Shown here: piece by piece, positions 10,633 to 21,030 of the stretch
Numbering within the stretch: the stretch's first letter is position 1
How the letters are laid out: each line of letters begins with the position of its first letter
NCBI GenBank assembly: GCA_916613615.1
Contig: OU744720.1
Span: forward strand, 5,373,749 to 5,437,748
Source of the DNA: Steromphala cineraria
Lineage: Eukaryota; Mollusca; Gastropoda; Trochida; Trochidae
DNA: 64,000 nt
Direction: 5' to 3'
Made by a program: the position numbers and the translations under genes
The notes under the pieces: model-generated
Seen by the model: only the letters and a program-made list of their open reading frames with translations
Told to the model about the DNA's origin: nothing
Database searches by the model: none

Positions 10633-11873
10633 CTAGATTAGCGTTTGCGGGATACCGCAAAAGCAGAGCAGCCCCGGAACTTTGGGTTTCGCCTTACCCT
10701 GTTCCGCAATTTCCGGGAATTTTCTCGTGACCTTGACCTTTGACACTCAAGGTCACATAATCAATGAACACATTTCATTGAGTAAAACATTATTGTAATG
10801 AAATAAAGTGTTAAAAATTAAATTAATCCATTTTCTCCATATATGTTGACCTTGCTGTGACCTTGACCTTCGACAGTTAGTACCCAAAACTTTTTGAAAA
10901 TGTTGTTCTTCTCAAGATATAATATATACAAAATCTAAACTTCATAGCACAAAAACTTTTCAAGTTATTGTGTTTACAAGGAATTGCAATAACTCATATC
11001 TCATGACCTTGGACCTTCAAGGTCACACAATAACTGAACACTTCTTATTGAGTATAACAATCATGTATTGATTAAAAGTGATCATAGAAAAAATTAAGCA
11101 TTTTCGCTTAACCATGCTTAAGTCATGACCTTGCTGTGACCTTGACCTTTGACAGATTGTAGCCGAAACCTTTTCAAATTTTTTTACTTTTCCAAGGATG
11201 ATATATACCAAGTTAAAGCTTCATAGCACAAAAACTTTTCAAGTTACCGTGTTTACAAAGAATTTTGTGGTGATTTTATAACTCGTGACCTTGACCTTTG
11301 AACTTGAAAGTGAACATGTCATAATGATTCCCTGGAAGTATTAACACTTAGACATGTTCATGAGTTCTGAAAAGCTAAATGGGATAAAGTTATACCCCAA
11401 TTAAGTGCATTTTGTAATAACTCATATCTCATGACCTTGACCTTTGACCTTCAAGGTCACACAATCATGTATTGATTAAAAGTGTTCATAGTTAAAATAA
11501 AGCATTTTCGCTAAAACATGCTTACGTCATGACCTTGACCGTTGACGGATTGTAGCCAAAACCTTTTCAATTTTTTTTACTTTTCCAAGGATGATATATA
11601 CCAAGTAAGAGCTTCATAGCACAACAACTTTTCAAGTTATCGCGTTTACAAGGAATTCTTAGAGTGAATACATAGCCCGTGACCTTGACCTTTGACCTTG
11701 AAAGTGAACGTGTCAAAATCGTTCCCCCGAGGTATGAGTAGTAAGGTCTGAATAAGAGTTCTGGAAAGCTTAGTGGAAAAAAGTTATAGCTAGGAGTACG
11801 AGTGCGGCGGCGGCGGCGATGGAAACTTCACAAAAACTGATAGCAGCCCCGTCCTTAGACGGGGCTGCTAATA
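10633..11873 (-). mobile_element. non-autonomous Helitron2/Helentron-like element, copy 2
   Basis: Same ends, hairpins and internal repeats as 5083-6393, and 1241 bp long. The minus-strand 5' subterminal hairpin is clear here (AGCAGCCCCGTC, 5-base loop, then GACGGGGCTGCT with one junction base shared). It is inserted in a coding exon between codons CAA (Gln) and AGA (Arg). Removing it leaves the MULE frame intact with no duplicated bases, matching insertion between two T residues on the minus strand. The interior has about eight TGACCTTGACC-type motifs and a short CGG run (11805-11818). Confidence 0.75.
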
Positions 11874-12560
11874 AGACACGTTGTTTGCGACGGCACCTTT
11901 GACATATCACCAGATATATCCATGCCTTTGTAAATGGGAAGATGTTCCCTCTAGTTTATAGACTACTCCCCAACAAGAGGCAGACAACTTACCAACGGTT
12001 TTGTAAACGCATGAAGGCCTTTGCTGCTACTAACAACATCATCATTGTCCAACGTTTGTATTTATTAACTTTGAAGTAGCAGCACAAAATGCAGTGTCCA
12101 TTTGGTATCACTATGAAGGGCTGTCGTTTCCCCCATTACAGTTATTTGGAAAAATGTGTAGAAGCATGGACTAACAAAACAGTTTGCAGACAACCCAAAT
12201 GTGACCGAGGTTGTACGTCGTTGAACCCTCCCCCTATGGACAACGTCGGTGACATGTGGTTTTACGCTCTTGAATTTTCAACTGAAATCCATCAACTGAA
12301 CGATTGAAGGACTGCGTGACAAGCTACTGGGTTGAAGGCAACCATGGTCGTCAGATGTGGAACAAGAACAGCACCGTCGACCTTAGAACAACAAACCACT
12401 TTAAAGGGTGACACAGACAGCTTACAACTGTAACATCTGAGTAACACCCTAACCTCTTCAATTACCATCATCTAGCTCAACCATGGTGGTAGAGCACCAC
12501 CAGGAAAGAAAAAGTATGGACTATTAAACGTTGCTTTAGGCACGTTCAAAGGAAGGTATG
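11874..12560 (+). pseudogene. FLYWCH/MULE transposase, 3' part of the interrupted gene
   Basis: Continues the gene cut at 10632. RHVVCDGTFDISPDI contains the first catalytic Asp of MULE transposases (DGTF). VNGKMFPLVYRLLPNKRQTT and YQRFCKRMKAFAATNN match the segment before the second Asp, and EVAAQNAV follows. After several frameshifts, DNVGDMWFYALE, SYWVEGNHGRQMW and TTNHFKG (a motif near the catalytic Glu region) appear, then HPNLFN and KKKYGLLNVALGTFKGRYE near the C terminus. The phase changes at least four times with several stops, so decay continued after the insertion. Order and spacing agree with one MULE protein. Confidence 0.7.
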
Positions 12561-13313
12561 AGAGTTGTCTTGTGAACAGTAACATGACCTCGTTGGTCAT
12601 TTGAGAAGTATAATTGGTGTATGTAGTAAATAATAAGCCGGTACCGTAGCCCGAGCTGAGGTTATTTCCATAACCCGAGGCAAATGGGTTATTATTTGAC
12701 TTACACTCCCGCGGAAGACTCATGCAGTGGTTTCAACTTAATTTGGTTATATACAGTAAAGTCTAAAACGTTTTACTGACATCATTCGCGGGCGTATCAT
12801 TTCTTGATAAGAAAAAATATTTATAATACCCTCGGATACCCTTGATTTCTTACAATAACAACTATTTTATTACAGTGTTTCAACTAAATAGCTTTACATA
12901 CATATATTTGAAAAACGTTTTAGTGATCCATTTTGCGGGTTTTATATGTCTTGATAAGAATACTATTTTAGACTACTTACAATAGGGTTTAGAACTAAAA
13001 AACTTGATTCCTTAAGTTAAACACTAGGAAAGAATTCCACCCGTAAACACCGGTCATATTTATTAATATTTATTTATTTAGGAAGAAGGTTTTAGTAAAA
13101 AGGGGCGCTTATTTATTTTTTGGGGGTATTAAGCGTTTAAAGGGGGAACAGAAGTTTTGGGGTAAAAATCAAAAAGATTTCTACTAGCAGTCTCTGATCA
13201 TCTCTATATTTCCACCCGCCCTCACTTACCATTGCTACCTGTTGCTTCCTGTTGTACTAGGCAGCTTCCGGTTCCTGAATGAAAGTACTATTATACAAGC
13301 AACTTATTTTGTT
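12560..13313. other. unassigned interval
   Basis: AT-rich, without a recognisable gene. The 12472-12723 minus-strand frame overlaps the MULE tail in antisense and looks like chance. Confidence 0.5.
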
Positions 13314-13360
13314 GATTCCCGATAGTTTTTGCAAATATCTAACTAACACTATCGGGAATC
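13314..13360. repeat. 13-bp perfect inverted repeat
   Basis: GATTCCCGATAGT (13314-13326) and ACTATCGGGAATC (13348-13360) are exact reverse complements separated by 21 bases. The right arm overlaps the B-box-like end of the adjacent tRNA-like sequence, so the left arm is an inverted duplicate of the tRNA-like 3' end. Confidence 0.9.
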
Positions 13361-13417
13361 GAACCCGGGTCGCTGGGGTGAGAGTCCACTGCTATTTCCT
13401 CTGTGCTACAAGGGATC
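13349..13417 (-). tRNA. degenerate tRNA-Glu-like sequence or SINE head
   Basis: On the minus strand an A-box-like TAGCACAGAGG is followed by a CTCTCACC anticodon-loop-like segment (possible CTC, Glu) and the B-box GGGTTCGATTCCC. The acceptor arms do not pair (GATCCCT versus ATAGTG), so this is not a working tRNA. It is probably a tRNA pseudogene or the 5' head of a tRNA-derived SINE. Confidence 0.5.
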
Positions 13418-13478
13418 ACGAGAAGTAGATGACAATTTAGGTTATTAATTGTTAATTATCGTAAGATTCTTACCTATA

Positions 13479-15073
13479 CTCCCTGTCAAAAGTTTAGACT
13501 CATGTTTTGAATCATCTCCCATATCAATATTTTTCAGGAAAACAGAGAAAGAAACCATAAATAAAAGAGAAGAACATTTCCAGTTTATATTTTAATAACC
13601 AAAAACCCCATATCAGGTTCAAAAACGAGCATTTTAAACAGACAACTCACAGCACCCACAAATGGTCAAATTGAAAAGTCACTAATAGCGGGTGTGCCCC
13701 CCTCTAGCCTGGATGCAAGCCCTACAACGTCTTGGCATGCCCCGAATCAGCTTCCTAATGTCACGCTGGGGAATGTTCTGCCACTCTTCAACCAAGGCCG
13801 CCTCAAGGTCACGTAACGTCAACGGTCGCGGTACACGTCCATAGACCCGACGTCCCAGCATATCCCACACATGCTCAATCGGATTGAGATCGGGTGAAAG
13901 TGCTGGCCAATTCATGTGGTTATTCCATGGCGATTGAGACATTCAGTGACAATCCTTGAGCGATGTGGGCGAGCGTTATCATCTTGAAACACAGGACGTC
14001 CTCTCATTGCCCGCAAGAAAGGAACCACAACTGGCACAATGATGTTATCTCTGTACTTTTGACCGGTCATATTGCCTTGCACTACAACAAGATCTGTCTT
14101 TGAATGCATTGATATCCCAGCCCATACCATAATTGAACCTCCTCCAAACCGATCATGCTCTACTACTGTAACGTCATCAAACCTCTCGCCTTGACGTCGG
14201 TAGACGGGGTTACGCCCATCATTAAAGTACAGATTGAAACGTGATTCATCAGTGAATAAAACTCTGGACCATCGGTGATTTCTCCATCCTGAATGATCAT
14301 GTGCCCATATCAAACGGTTCTGTCTGTGATGTGGTTTGATGGGGGGTCGGACGGCAGGACGTCTGGCTCTTATCCCGTGTATCAGTAGACGGCGTCCAAC
14401 AGTTGACATTGACACATGGGTTCCTGATACTCGATGTAAACTGTCTTTCAAAAGTCTAAGTGTTGTGTGTCTGCCCCGGAGAACTGTCAAACGCATGTAT
14501 CGGTCTTCCCGTCTTGTTGTGACTTTTGGTCTCCCAGATCGAGGACGATCTCGTACAGAATTCGTCTGTTGGTACCGTATCCATAAGTTGGATATGGCTT
14601 TCTGAGACACCCCAAGTTGTCTGGCAACATATCGCTGAGATCTGCCATCTTGGAGAAGTGCTATGGCTTGATGGCGCTGTTCTTGCTGAAGACTTCGACC
14701 TCGACCCATAATGATGTTGGCCTGAATGTATCGTCCTTTCCAAGAACAGAATTTATACCCTTTTACTCAAGTTTGTCATGCACGTGCATTGTGCTTTACA
14801 TGGACTTCATGCTTTCACATGGAACCTTCTCCCTTGTGCTGCCTTTAGGCTACAAATTTCGAACCAAATCAGTTAAAAATGACACATTTCAGATGGGTGC
14901 TAATAAATGATCATGAAAGCCAAGGATAATGAAACGTTCTGTAGTGAAAGGTTGAGTGTGTAAAATCAATTGTATACAGAACCGATCTAGTTCCTGTGTA
15001 CTGCTATGACTTTGTGTGAATACTTAACTATCATGTCAGAAATTGTCAGCGAGTCTAAACTTTTGACGGGAAG
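13479..15073 (-). mobile_element. Tc1/mariner transposon, nearly complete
   Basis: 1595 bp with matching inverted ends: CTCCCTGTCAAAAGTTTAGA at the left and, reverse-complemented, CTTCCCGTCAAAAGTTTAGA at the right. TA dinucleotides flank both ends (13477-13478 and 15074-15075), the Tc1/mariner target duplication. One transposase gene on the minus strand fills the middle. Nearly identical ends plus an almost open gene point to recent activity of the family. Confidence 0.92.
13682..14709 (-). pseudogene. Tc1-family transposase, DD34E, one frameshift
   Basis: Starts MGRGRSLQQEQRHQAI at 14709. Residues about 1-60 form a paired-like helix-turn-helix (YVARQLGVSQKAISNLW), followed by the basic RDRPRSGRPK linker (GRPR-like) and a second HTH region with STVGRRL. 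The catalytic core has LFTDESRF (first Asp), FQDDNARPH (second Asp) and SPDLNPIEHVWD (Glu). With one base restored near 13925, 34 residues separate the second Asp from the Glu, so the triad is DD34E. The C terminus is RRCRACIQARGGHTRY. Total length is close to the usual 340 residues of Tc1 transposases. The single-base deletion just before the Glu is the only visible lesion; it makes this copy inactive, though it could have been mobilised in trans. Confidence 0.9.
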
Positions 15074-15075
15074 TA

Positions 15076-15493
15076 TATATATGAAATGTACATTGTTGAT
15101 AACGATCTGCCATGGCTGTGAGCACAAAGAGTTGTATTCACTGAGTTATTACCCTTGAATGTCTGTGTTTGAATCCAGGTATATTAATGTTTTTTTGGTT
15201 TAATACAATTGTCTTGTGGTAATGACATTACCCTACATCTGTCTTTGTTTGGTATGTAAAATGTATATGTGTTTGCCATTACGAATTTTAAAAATGTGTT
15301 TTTGAATAAATTTCAATGTTGTCTTATCAACTTGTTTATGTTGTCTATTTCATTGAAATAAGCATGCATTGTGTTAACTGTGGTTTTTTTTGTTCTGAAG
15401 GTCGTTTTACATGCTATGCACGTGAAATGTATGACCTGTCAGGTGATAGGTGGTATGTTAACTTGGTTGATTGTGATCAATCTTCATTTCGTT
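15076..15493. other. interval upstream of the Merlin-like gene
   Basis: No separate gene seen. It may hold the 5' region of the Merlin-like unit. No terminal inverted repeat for that element could be matched by eye. Confidence 0.4.
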
Positions 15494-16667
15494 ATGTCTC
15501 ATAAACGGAAGAACGTGGGGAGTGAAGATTTATTTCCCAACGACTCTGATTGCCCCATTCATTGCGGGCAATCAAATTTTCGAGCCGATATTTCATCGGA
15601 TAGTGATGATTGTTTCTGGATACTGTCATTAAAGATGTGATTGAAGCATATCCCGATGTTGAGCCTTCAACTAGTAGCCAACAAGTAACAACTACCTCAA
15701 CAATTGGAGAGAACTTTTATTCCTTGTGTCAAAAACTTTCTTCAGAGGAAAGTGCGATAAAATATTGTCAAAATTGCGGAATTCTCCCAACATCGGCTAC
15801 AGAACTTAAAAAAATACAAGCACGATCTCAAAGTTGTCCCCAGTTCCGTTTTCAATGCAATAAAAATGAATGCAAAAAGAGTGGCCGAAACAATGTACCA
15901 ATTAGGAAAGGCACATGGTTTGACGGAACTAACCTTTCTGTAAGGAAATCACTGTTATTATTGTACTGTTTTTGTAAAAAATTCTCATACAAATTTGCCT
16001 CAGAGGAAACGCGCATTCCTTCTAAAAACGTGCGGCACAAGTAGTGAAACAATAGCAGATCACTACAATTATTGTAGAGAAGTTTGCGTGAACATTGTTG
16101 AGAAAACTGGTGTGAATAAAATTGGTGGTGAGGGGAAAACAGTCGAAATAGACGAAGCCAAATTTGGTAAACGAAAGTACAACAGAGGCCGATTGGTAGA
16201 CGGCACTTGGGTATTTGGAGGGATTTGTCGAGAAACTAGAGAGTTTTTCCTGGAACCTGCTGAGAGAAGAGACGCGTCGACTTTGTTACCCATAATAAGT
16301 GCTCATGTGAAAGAGGGAACAACAATCATATCTGATGAATGGGCGACCTATAGAGGAGTCAGTGACTTAGGATACATTCACCAGACGGTTAATCATTCAG
16401 AAAACTTTGTTGGTAAGTATGATTTCGTTGGTTTGGAACTGTATCACATCCACATATAATGTTGTATGAAATAATGAAAGAATTGTATTTCTTACAGACC
16501 CCGAGAGCGGCGCATGTACAAACCTAATAGAAAATCGGTGGTGGTGCATTAAGAGACAGTTGCCGAGTACCCACACCACAAGATCCAACTTCGGTCTTCA
16601 TTTGGCAGAATACATCTGGCGGTGCTGTGTAGTAAAGGACAGACCAGTTTTTGAATGTCTCCTTTGA
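15494..16667 (+). pseudogene. Merlin/ISXO2-like transposase with one intron
   Basis: Begins MSHKRKNVGSEDLF and shifts frame near 15610 into DTVIKDVIEAYPDVEPSTSS. The N-terminal zinc-binding segment is YCQNCGIL...CPQFRFQCNKNEC. A second frameshift near 16030 leads into TSSETIADHYNYCREVC. The DDE core follows: KTVEIDEAKFGKRKYNRGR (first Asp), TTIISDEWATYRGV (second Asp), and after an 85-bp intron (16413-16497, GTAAGT...TTACAG) CTNLIENRWWCIKRQLP (Glu). Splicing rejoins NFV/DPESG in frame, and the protein ends FECLL at 16665-16667. This is the ISXO2-like domain found in IS1595-group bacterial elements and eukaryotic Merlin transposons. The two frameshifts suggest a dead copy; the intact triad and clean intron leave open a recently inactivated one. 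Confidence 0.8.
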
Positions 16668-18100
16668 GGGTATTTCATCGGAGTACCAGTTGTAAAGGTA
16701 CATATATTGTTAGTTTTCACGAATACTATCTATAAAACTAGCCTTGCAAGTGTAATGCGCTTGGCGTTTGCGCCATCATGACGACAACCGGTTGGTTATT
16801 CCATTTCAAATATCCCTAGTTTGATTCGAAAACTGATACTTATTTTTTCCTTTTGGAATGCATTTATGATATTTGTACTTCACTCATTTGACCATAACCC
16901 AAAAGGATCTTGTCATAAAATATACATTTGCCAATTATATACCGGGGGTTACGGGTGGAAGTCTTTCCAGCCGTTTTATTAATACTCACCACTTTTTTTA
17001 AAACAAATTCGTACATATATGTGAATGAATTGTCGGTGCACTTATCTCTTGATAATTTTCCTTTGAGGTACAGATGATAACTGTATTTCGTTTGTGTGAT
17101 GTCCCCAAAACGATAATAACAGTGCTTAGATCGGATGACAGACCTTGACAGCTATTTTAAACACTGAAAACTATAACAAAATCGCATATTAGTAAGGATC
17201 AGTAGCAAATGAATGAAGGAGAATCTCTCAAGGTCTAATATTTGAGGAGCAAGACAGACAGAATGTGTGTCTCGCTTGCAATTAAAGTTAAAATAGTTAG
17301 ACCATAAGAGCCTGTTGTCTTATCGTTTAAATGGTTATTTAAGATCACGAGCGCGAGTGGTGTAACTAACCATTTAATATGACTAGACATCATGGCCCGA
17401 TCATGATCCGACTTCGATCACGGCCACAAACGTAATTTATCAAGGGCTATGTTAACTCAAAAGTTGATATTTGTTTTGAAATCATTACGAACATTTTGAC
17501 CCTGGCTGTGTCACACAAGTATTTGACGTCAACACAAAACCAAAGAGCTCATGAAATTTGCTTTAGGACGCATGGAATGTACGTGCAGCTTCACTTTCGG
17601 CATTTTTTTGATTTGGTCGTAGATTTGGTCGTAGATTGACAGCTCTACCCTACGGATTTGGAGCCTTAGAAACGAAGTTATGCTTTTGTGTGGTTCGTAT
17701 TTAAACGATGGACAAGTTATTAAGATAAATCATTTAAAGAAATATTAGTCTATTAAGTTGACCATATATATAGGCCATATTCCCATATTAGTAAATGGCA
17801 TTAAAGTTGATTTTTATTGGTTATAATGATGAAATATTAGTACAAGATTGATTTTAAAACAATTGTCTTTTAAAATATGTAATAAAAATATATATTTTAT
17901 ATAATTGATTAAATTATTTCATCAGGAACCTAAAAATAAAAAAAACAGCGGATTAAGTGGACTGAAAGGATGGATATGCTTCGGTCAGTGGCGGAGAGTC
18001 CTCGACCCATCTACTTCCTAGAGGACCCCCTGAGAAGCAAATGTTTCTACCAAAAAAACAAAACTATCAAGAAAGCGGTAATAACATTTTAACAACTCAC
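16668..18100. other. unassigned AT-rich interval
   Basis: No reading frame I can support for most of its length. On the plus strand at about 17948-18070, IKWTERMDMLRSVAESPRPIYF is open and faintly resembles a Myb/SANT-type helix (KWTxxM...L). It lacks any other support. Confidence 0.4.
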
Positions 18101-18539
18101 CATTATCTTCATTGGTATTAAGTTTCACCCAAAATGCCAAAATCTCAGCGTTGTTCCCCTTCTATGAGACAGTGGTCCATCTGCTTCTCGTTTCCTTGTC
18201 AACCTGCAAACACATACTGAAGTTCTGAAAAATCATACCATTCTTAGTGCTAAACCGTAAATGATAGAAAGATTTCTAATCATTTTTAATTATCAAACTT
18301 TTATAAAGTTTAGATTTCTGATATATTGTTGATATATATCAAAATATCCCTAAATTCTATACCTGTAAGTTGTGTGGTTTTCCTGGCAGTAGGCTGCAGG
18401 TTTGAGGGCTGGATAGGTACCCACTCTGGCGGATCCAGGACCGAAAACCCACAATCTCACTCTCCAGCGATGTGTCATCAGTAGTGTAGAACGATGCGTC
18501 TTTCTCAAGATCACATTCTAGGAAATGGGCCTTTTTGAT
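18101..18539 (-). pseudogene. candidate exons of an unrecognised gene
   Basis: Two minus-strand segments have splice-like borders. 18363-18539 is preceded by CATGTTTCAG, followed by GTATAG, and is exactly 59 open codons (IKKAHFLECDLEKDASFY...SWIRQSGYLSS). 18101-18203 is preceded by GTGTTTGCAG and followed by GTGAGT, and gives VDKETRSRW then KGNNAEILAFWVKLNTNED. Joining the two keeps one frame, but a TAG interrupts the second segment. I do not recognise the protein. Borders, frame compatibility and residue composition suggest true exons; the stop suggests decay. The 379-bp tandem duplication starts 3 bp from the first of these exons. Confidence 0.4.
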
Positions 18540-18541
18540 CT

Positions 18542-19299
18542 GAAACATGTAAACATGAGATATTACAACTTAACATAACATTGTATTTTCTATTTCTATT
18601 AACAGTTAGACGAGGTATTCCAGCAAACTGTCAAAAGGGGATACATTGTGTGGGATTTGCAAAAAAAATGGAATATTCCACTGGAGGATTTCAACCGGTA
18701 ATGATTCTATGACATTATAGCTTAAATGTGATCCTATATTTTGAGATTACCTTTAGTGCGAGTGAGTGAGTGAGTTGGTGTTTAACGTGTTTTGAACAAT
18801 ATTTCAGTTATTAAACACGTGGATGTTGCCATCCAAAAGAGAGTAGGGAGAAAGGGATCGAAAGGATGAGGAAAAAGACGGAAAGAAAGACATAGTGAGA
18901 GATAGAAAGCAGGTTTTAGAGAAACATGTAAACATGAGATATTACAACTTAACATAACATTGTATTTTCTATTTCTATTAACAGTTAGACGAGGTATTCC
19001 AGCAAACTGTCAAAAGGGGATACATTGTGTGGGATTTGCAAAAAAAATGGAATATTCCACTGGAGGATTTCAACCGGTAATGATTCTATGACATTATAGC
19101 TTAAATGTGATCCTATATTTTGAGATAACCTTTAGTGTGAGTGAGTGAGTGAGTTGGTGTTTAACGTGTTTTGAACAATATTTCAGTTATTAAACACGTG
19201 GATGTTGCCATCCAAAAGAGAGTAGGGAGAAAGGGATCGAAAGGATGAGGAAAAAGACGGAAAGAAAGACATAGTGAGAGATAGAAAGCAGGTTTTAGA
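18542..19299. repeat. recent 379-bp tandem duplication
   Basis: Units 18542-18920 and 18921-19299 stand head to tail and differ at only a few bases, for example ATTACC versus ATAACC and GTGCG versus GTGTG. Each unit contains a candidate 92-nt exon and the first part of a SINE-like repeat that starts GAGTGAGTGAGTTGG. The near identity shows a young event. Confidence 0.95.
18606..19076 (+). pseudogene. candidate 92-nt exon present twice in tandem
   Basis: In both duplicated units (18606-18697 and 18985-19076) the segment is bounded by TTCTATTAACAG and GTAATG. It is open in two frames: RRGIPANCQKGIHCVGFAKK..., which joins in phase with the downstream exon at 19527, and LDEVFQQTVKRGYIVWDLQK..., which does not. 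Since 92 is not a multiple of three, a transcript including both copies would shift frame. The protein is not recognised. Confidence 0.4.
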
Positions 19300-19456
19300 A
19301 GGACTCACATTTGGTCTGGCTTCTATCCGTCGACCTGTCCAGCTTGGGTGACCCTACCAGGAGCATGTTAACTCCAGCTGGCATAGCTCTCGGGGTCGCC
19401 GAAGCACACAAACCACCACACCACGATAAGGTAATGAGTCCAGTGGTGGAGAGATA
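19134..19456 (+). repeat. SINE-like repeat, left inverted arm
   Basis: Starts GAGTGAGTGAGTTGGTGTTT, passes CACGTGGATGTTGCCATCC and ends near AATGAGTCCAGTGGTGG. The reverse complement of the same sequence is at 21031-21352. A further 5' piece of the same repeat lies at 18755-18920 through the tandem duplication. The GAGTGAGTGAGT start is common in molluscan SINE-type repeats. Confidence 0.8.
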
Positions 19457-19511
19457 ACCTTTAAAGAACGTTGTTGTCCTTTGTTCATGTTTTACTTCCA
19501 TCGCAATATCA

Positions 19512-19981
19512 ATGTTATATTTGCAGGAATTACCACAGGCAACAACAACAGAACAAATTAACATTCCACCACTTCCAAAAGCACTGCAATCCAAATCTGC
19601 ACCTTCAACATCAATATCAGACGCCACAACACCGTCTGCCACACTTGTTAAGAATGTCATTTGCAAGTGTCAACTGAACCCACATCTTCACAATCACAGA
19701 AAGCCTTCTCCCTCACCAACCACACCAGCACCACTAAAACGTACAAGAAGAAAAAGACCATGTTTATCAACATAGTCAACTTCCTCCCCCTTGTCAGATG
19801 CGTGTCGTTTGTGCCAAAATTAATATGGTACATACAACGATCCATATCCTGAATTTTGGATAGGATGTCAATCGGAAGAGAAAGAATGCGGTTACTGGAT
19901 ACATGTTAATTGCACGGGTGTTCATGTTAATAAAAAACAGCCATGTGATATATGTGCATCTTTATTGTCCCGAACACAATG
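19512..19981 (+). pseudogene. Pro/Ser-rich tail with C-terminal PHD-like finger
   Basis: A candidate exon follows TTATATTTGCAG at 19527. It encodes a Ser/Thr/Pro/Gln-rich stretch (ELPQATTTEQINIPPLPKA...), a basic patch KRTRRKRP, one stop, then in the same frame a C4HC3-like pattern: CRLC, a second stop two residues later, WIGC, a spaced Cys in KECGYW, WIHVNC and CDIC, ending LLSRTQ. A disordered Pro/Ser tail plus a PHD finger commonly ends invertebrate pogo/CENPB-like transposases, which is my best guess for its origin. No DDE core is seen nearby. The two in-frame stops mark it as a pseudogene. Confidence 0.5.
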
Positions 19982-21030
19982 ATAAACATTGAATGTAATA
20001 AAAAATAGTTTGTTATCAATTAGATATATATTTATATAAGCAAATTGCACAAGCCAGAGTGGCTTTGTGTTGTTTGGCCTGGTAGGGGTTTGGTAGAATG
20101 CTCAACATTGGTGAATGGAGCAAGATAAATGTAGTATATAAGTCAATAATATCTGCATTATCCAAATATTCTATCACTACAGCTTTGTTTCATGCTGAGT
20201 GCATTTGTCAAGTTCTGAGCAAGGTGAGTAAAAACTGCCAGGACTTATGGTGGTTGCTAGCCGACTGAGCAAAGGAGAGCGCAGGAGGGGTGCAAATTCC
20301 ACACAAAATGGCAATGTACTTGGAATTGGTCCCAAAGAAGTTTAAAAACTGCCTTTACAAGGTTAAGCTCTATGACACCGGCAGCAGTAGGGTAGGGGTC
20401 CTGTGATGTTTTGAATGGAGAATCTGGTCAACCAAAACACCATCAACTGATGTGGTACTATTTAACACCTGCTTAACCTCCCTATTATGAAACGTGTTTT
20501 TGTGTGGTTAGAGAACTGCTCAATATGGCTCACTAAGAGATTCCAGTTTCTCTAAGATATCTGTTCCAATGTTATGCTACCAGTGGTAGGTGAAATACAC
20601 ACCGTATTGTCTTACTGGGAAACTCGACCCACACTTACTTGACACTGTCGTTCCTCATTTTCAATCACCATTTCCGGTCTTCTGGGCAAGCGCCATTCCA
20701 AAATCCACGATCAGTATTTTCACACACTAACATTCTCGTGTCTTCTTTTAAAGTATTTACTGTCTTTAAAACCTTGAGTAATGTACATTACAGTTCCAAT
20801 ATATTTTTGTTTGTTTGGCACATCTGTTAAAACAACACCGCCACCAAATCACAATTGTTCAGTCTCTATGTTCTTCAAAATATCTGTGGCACGTTTTTGC
20901 TTATTAAAAACATTCATATTTACTTTAAGTCCAAGTATTTAAAAGCTCTTAAAAAACAAACATATTTTTTTCTTAAAATGTCCTTTTTCCATAAAATACA
21001 GAAGAGTTTATTTACAAGTTTGCACTAAGC
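19982..21030. other. unassigned spacer between inverted SINE-like arms
   Basis: Lies between the PHD-like tail and the right SINE-like arm. No domain is recognised; scattered open stretches on the minus strand are too broken to call. Confidence 0.4.

Noticed and set aside
14336..14743. Three open frames overlapping the Tc1 transposase in other frames or on the other strand
   Set aside because: Shadows of the transposase coding sequence with no domain content.
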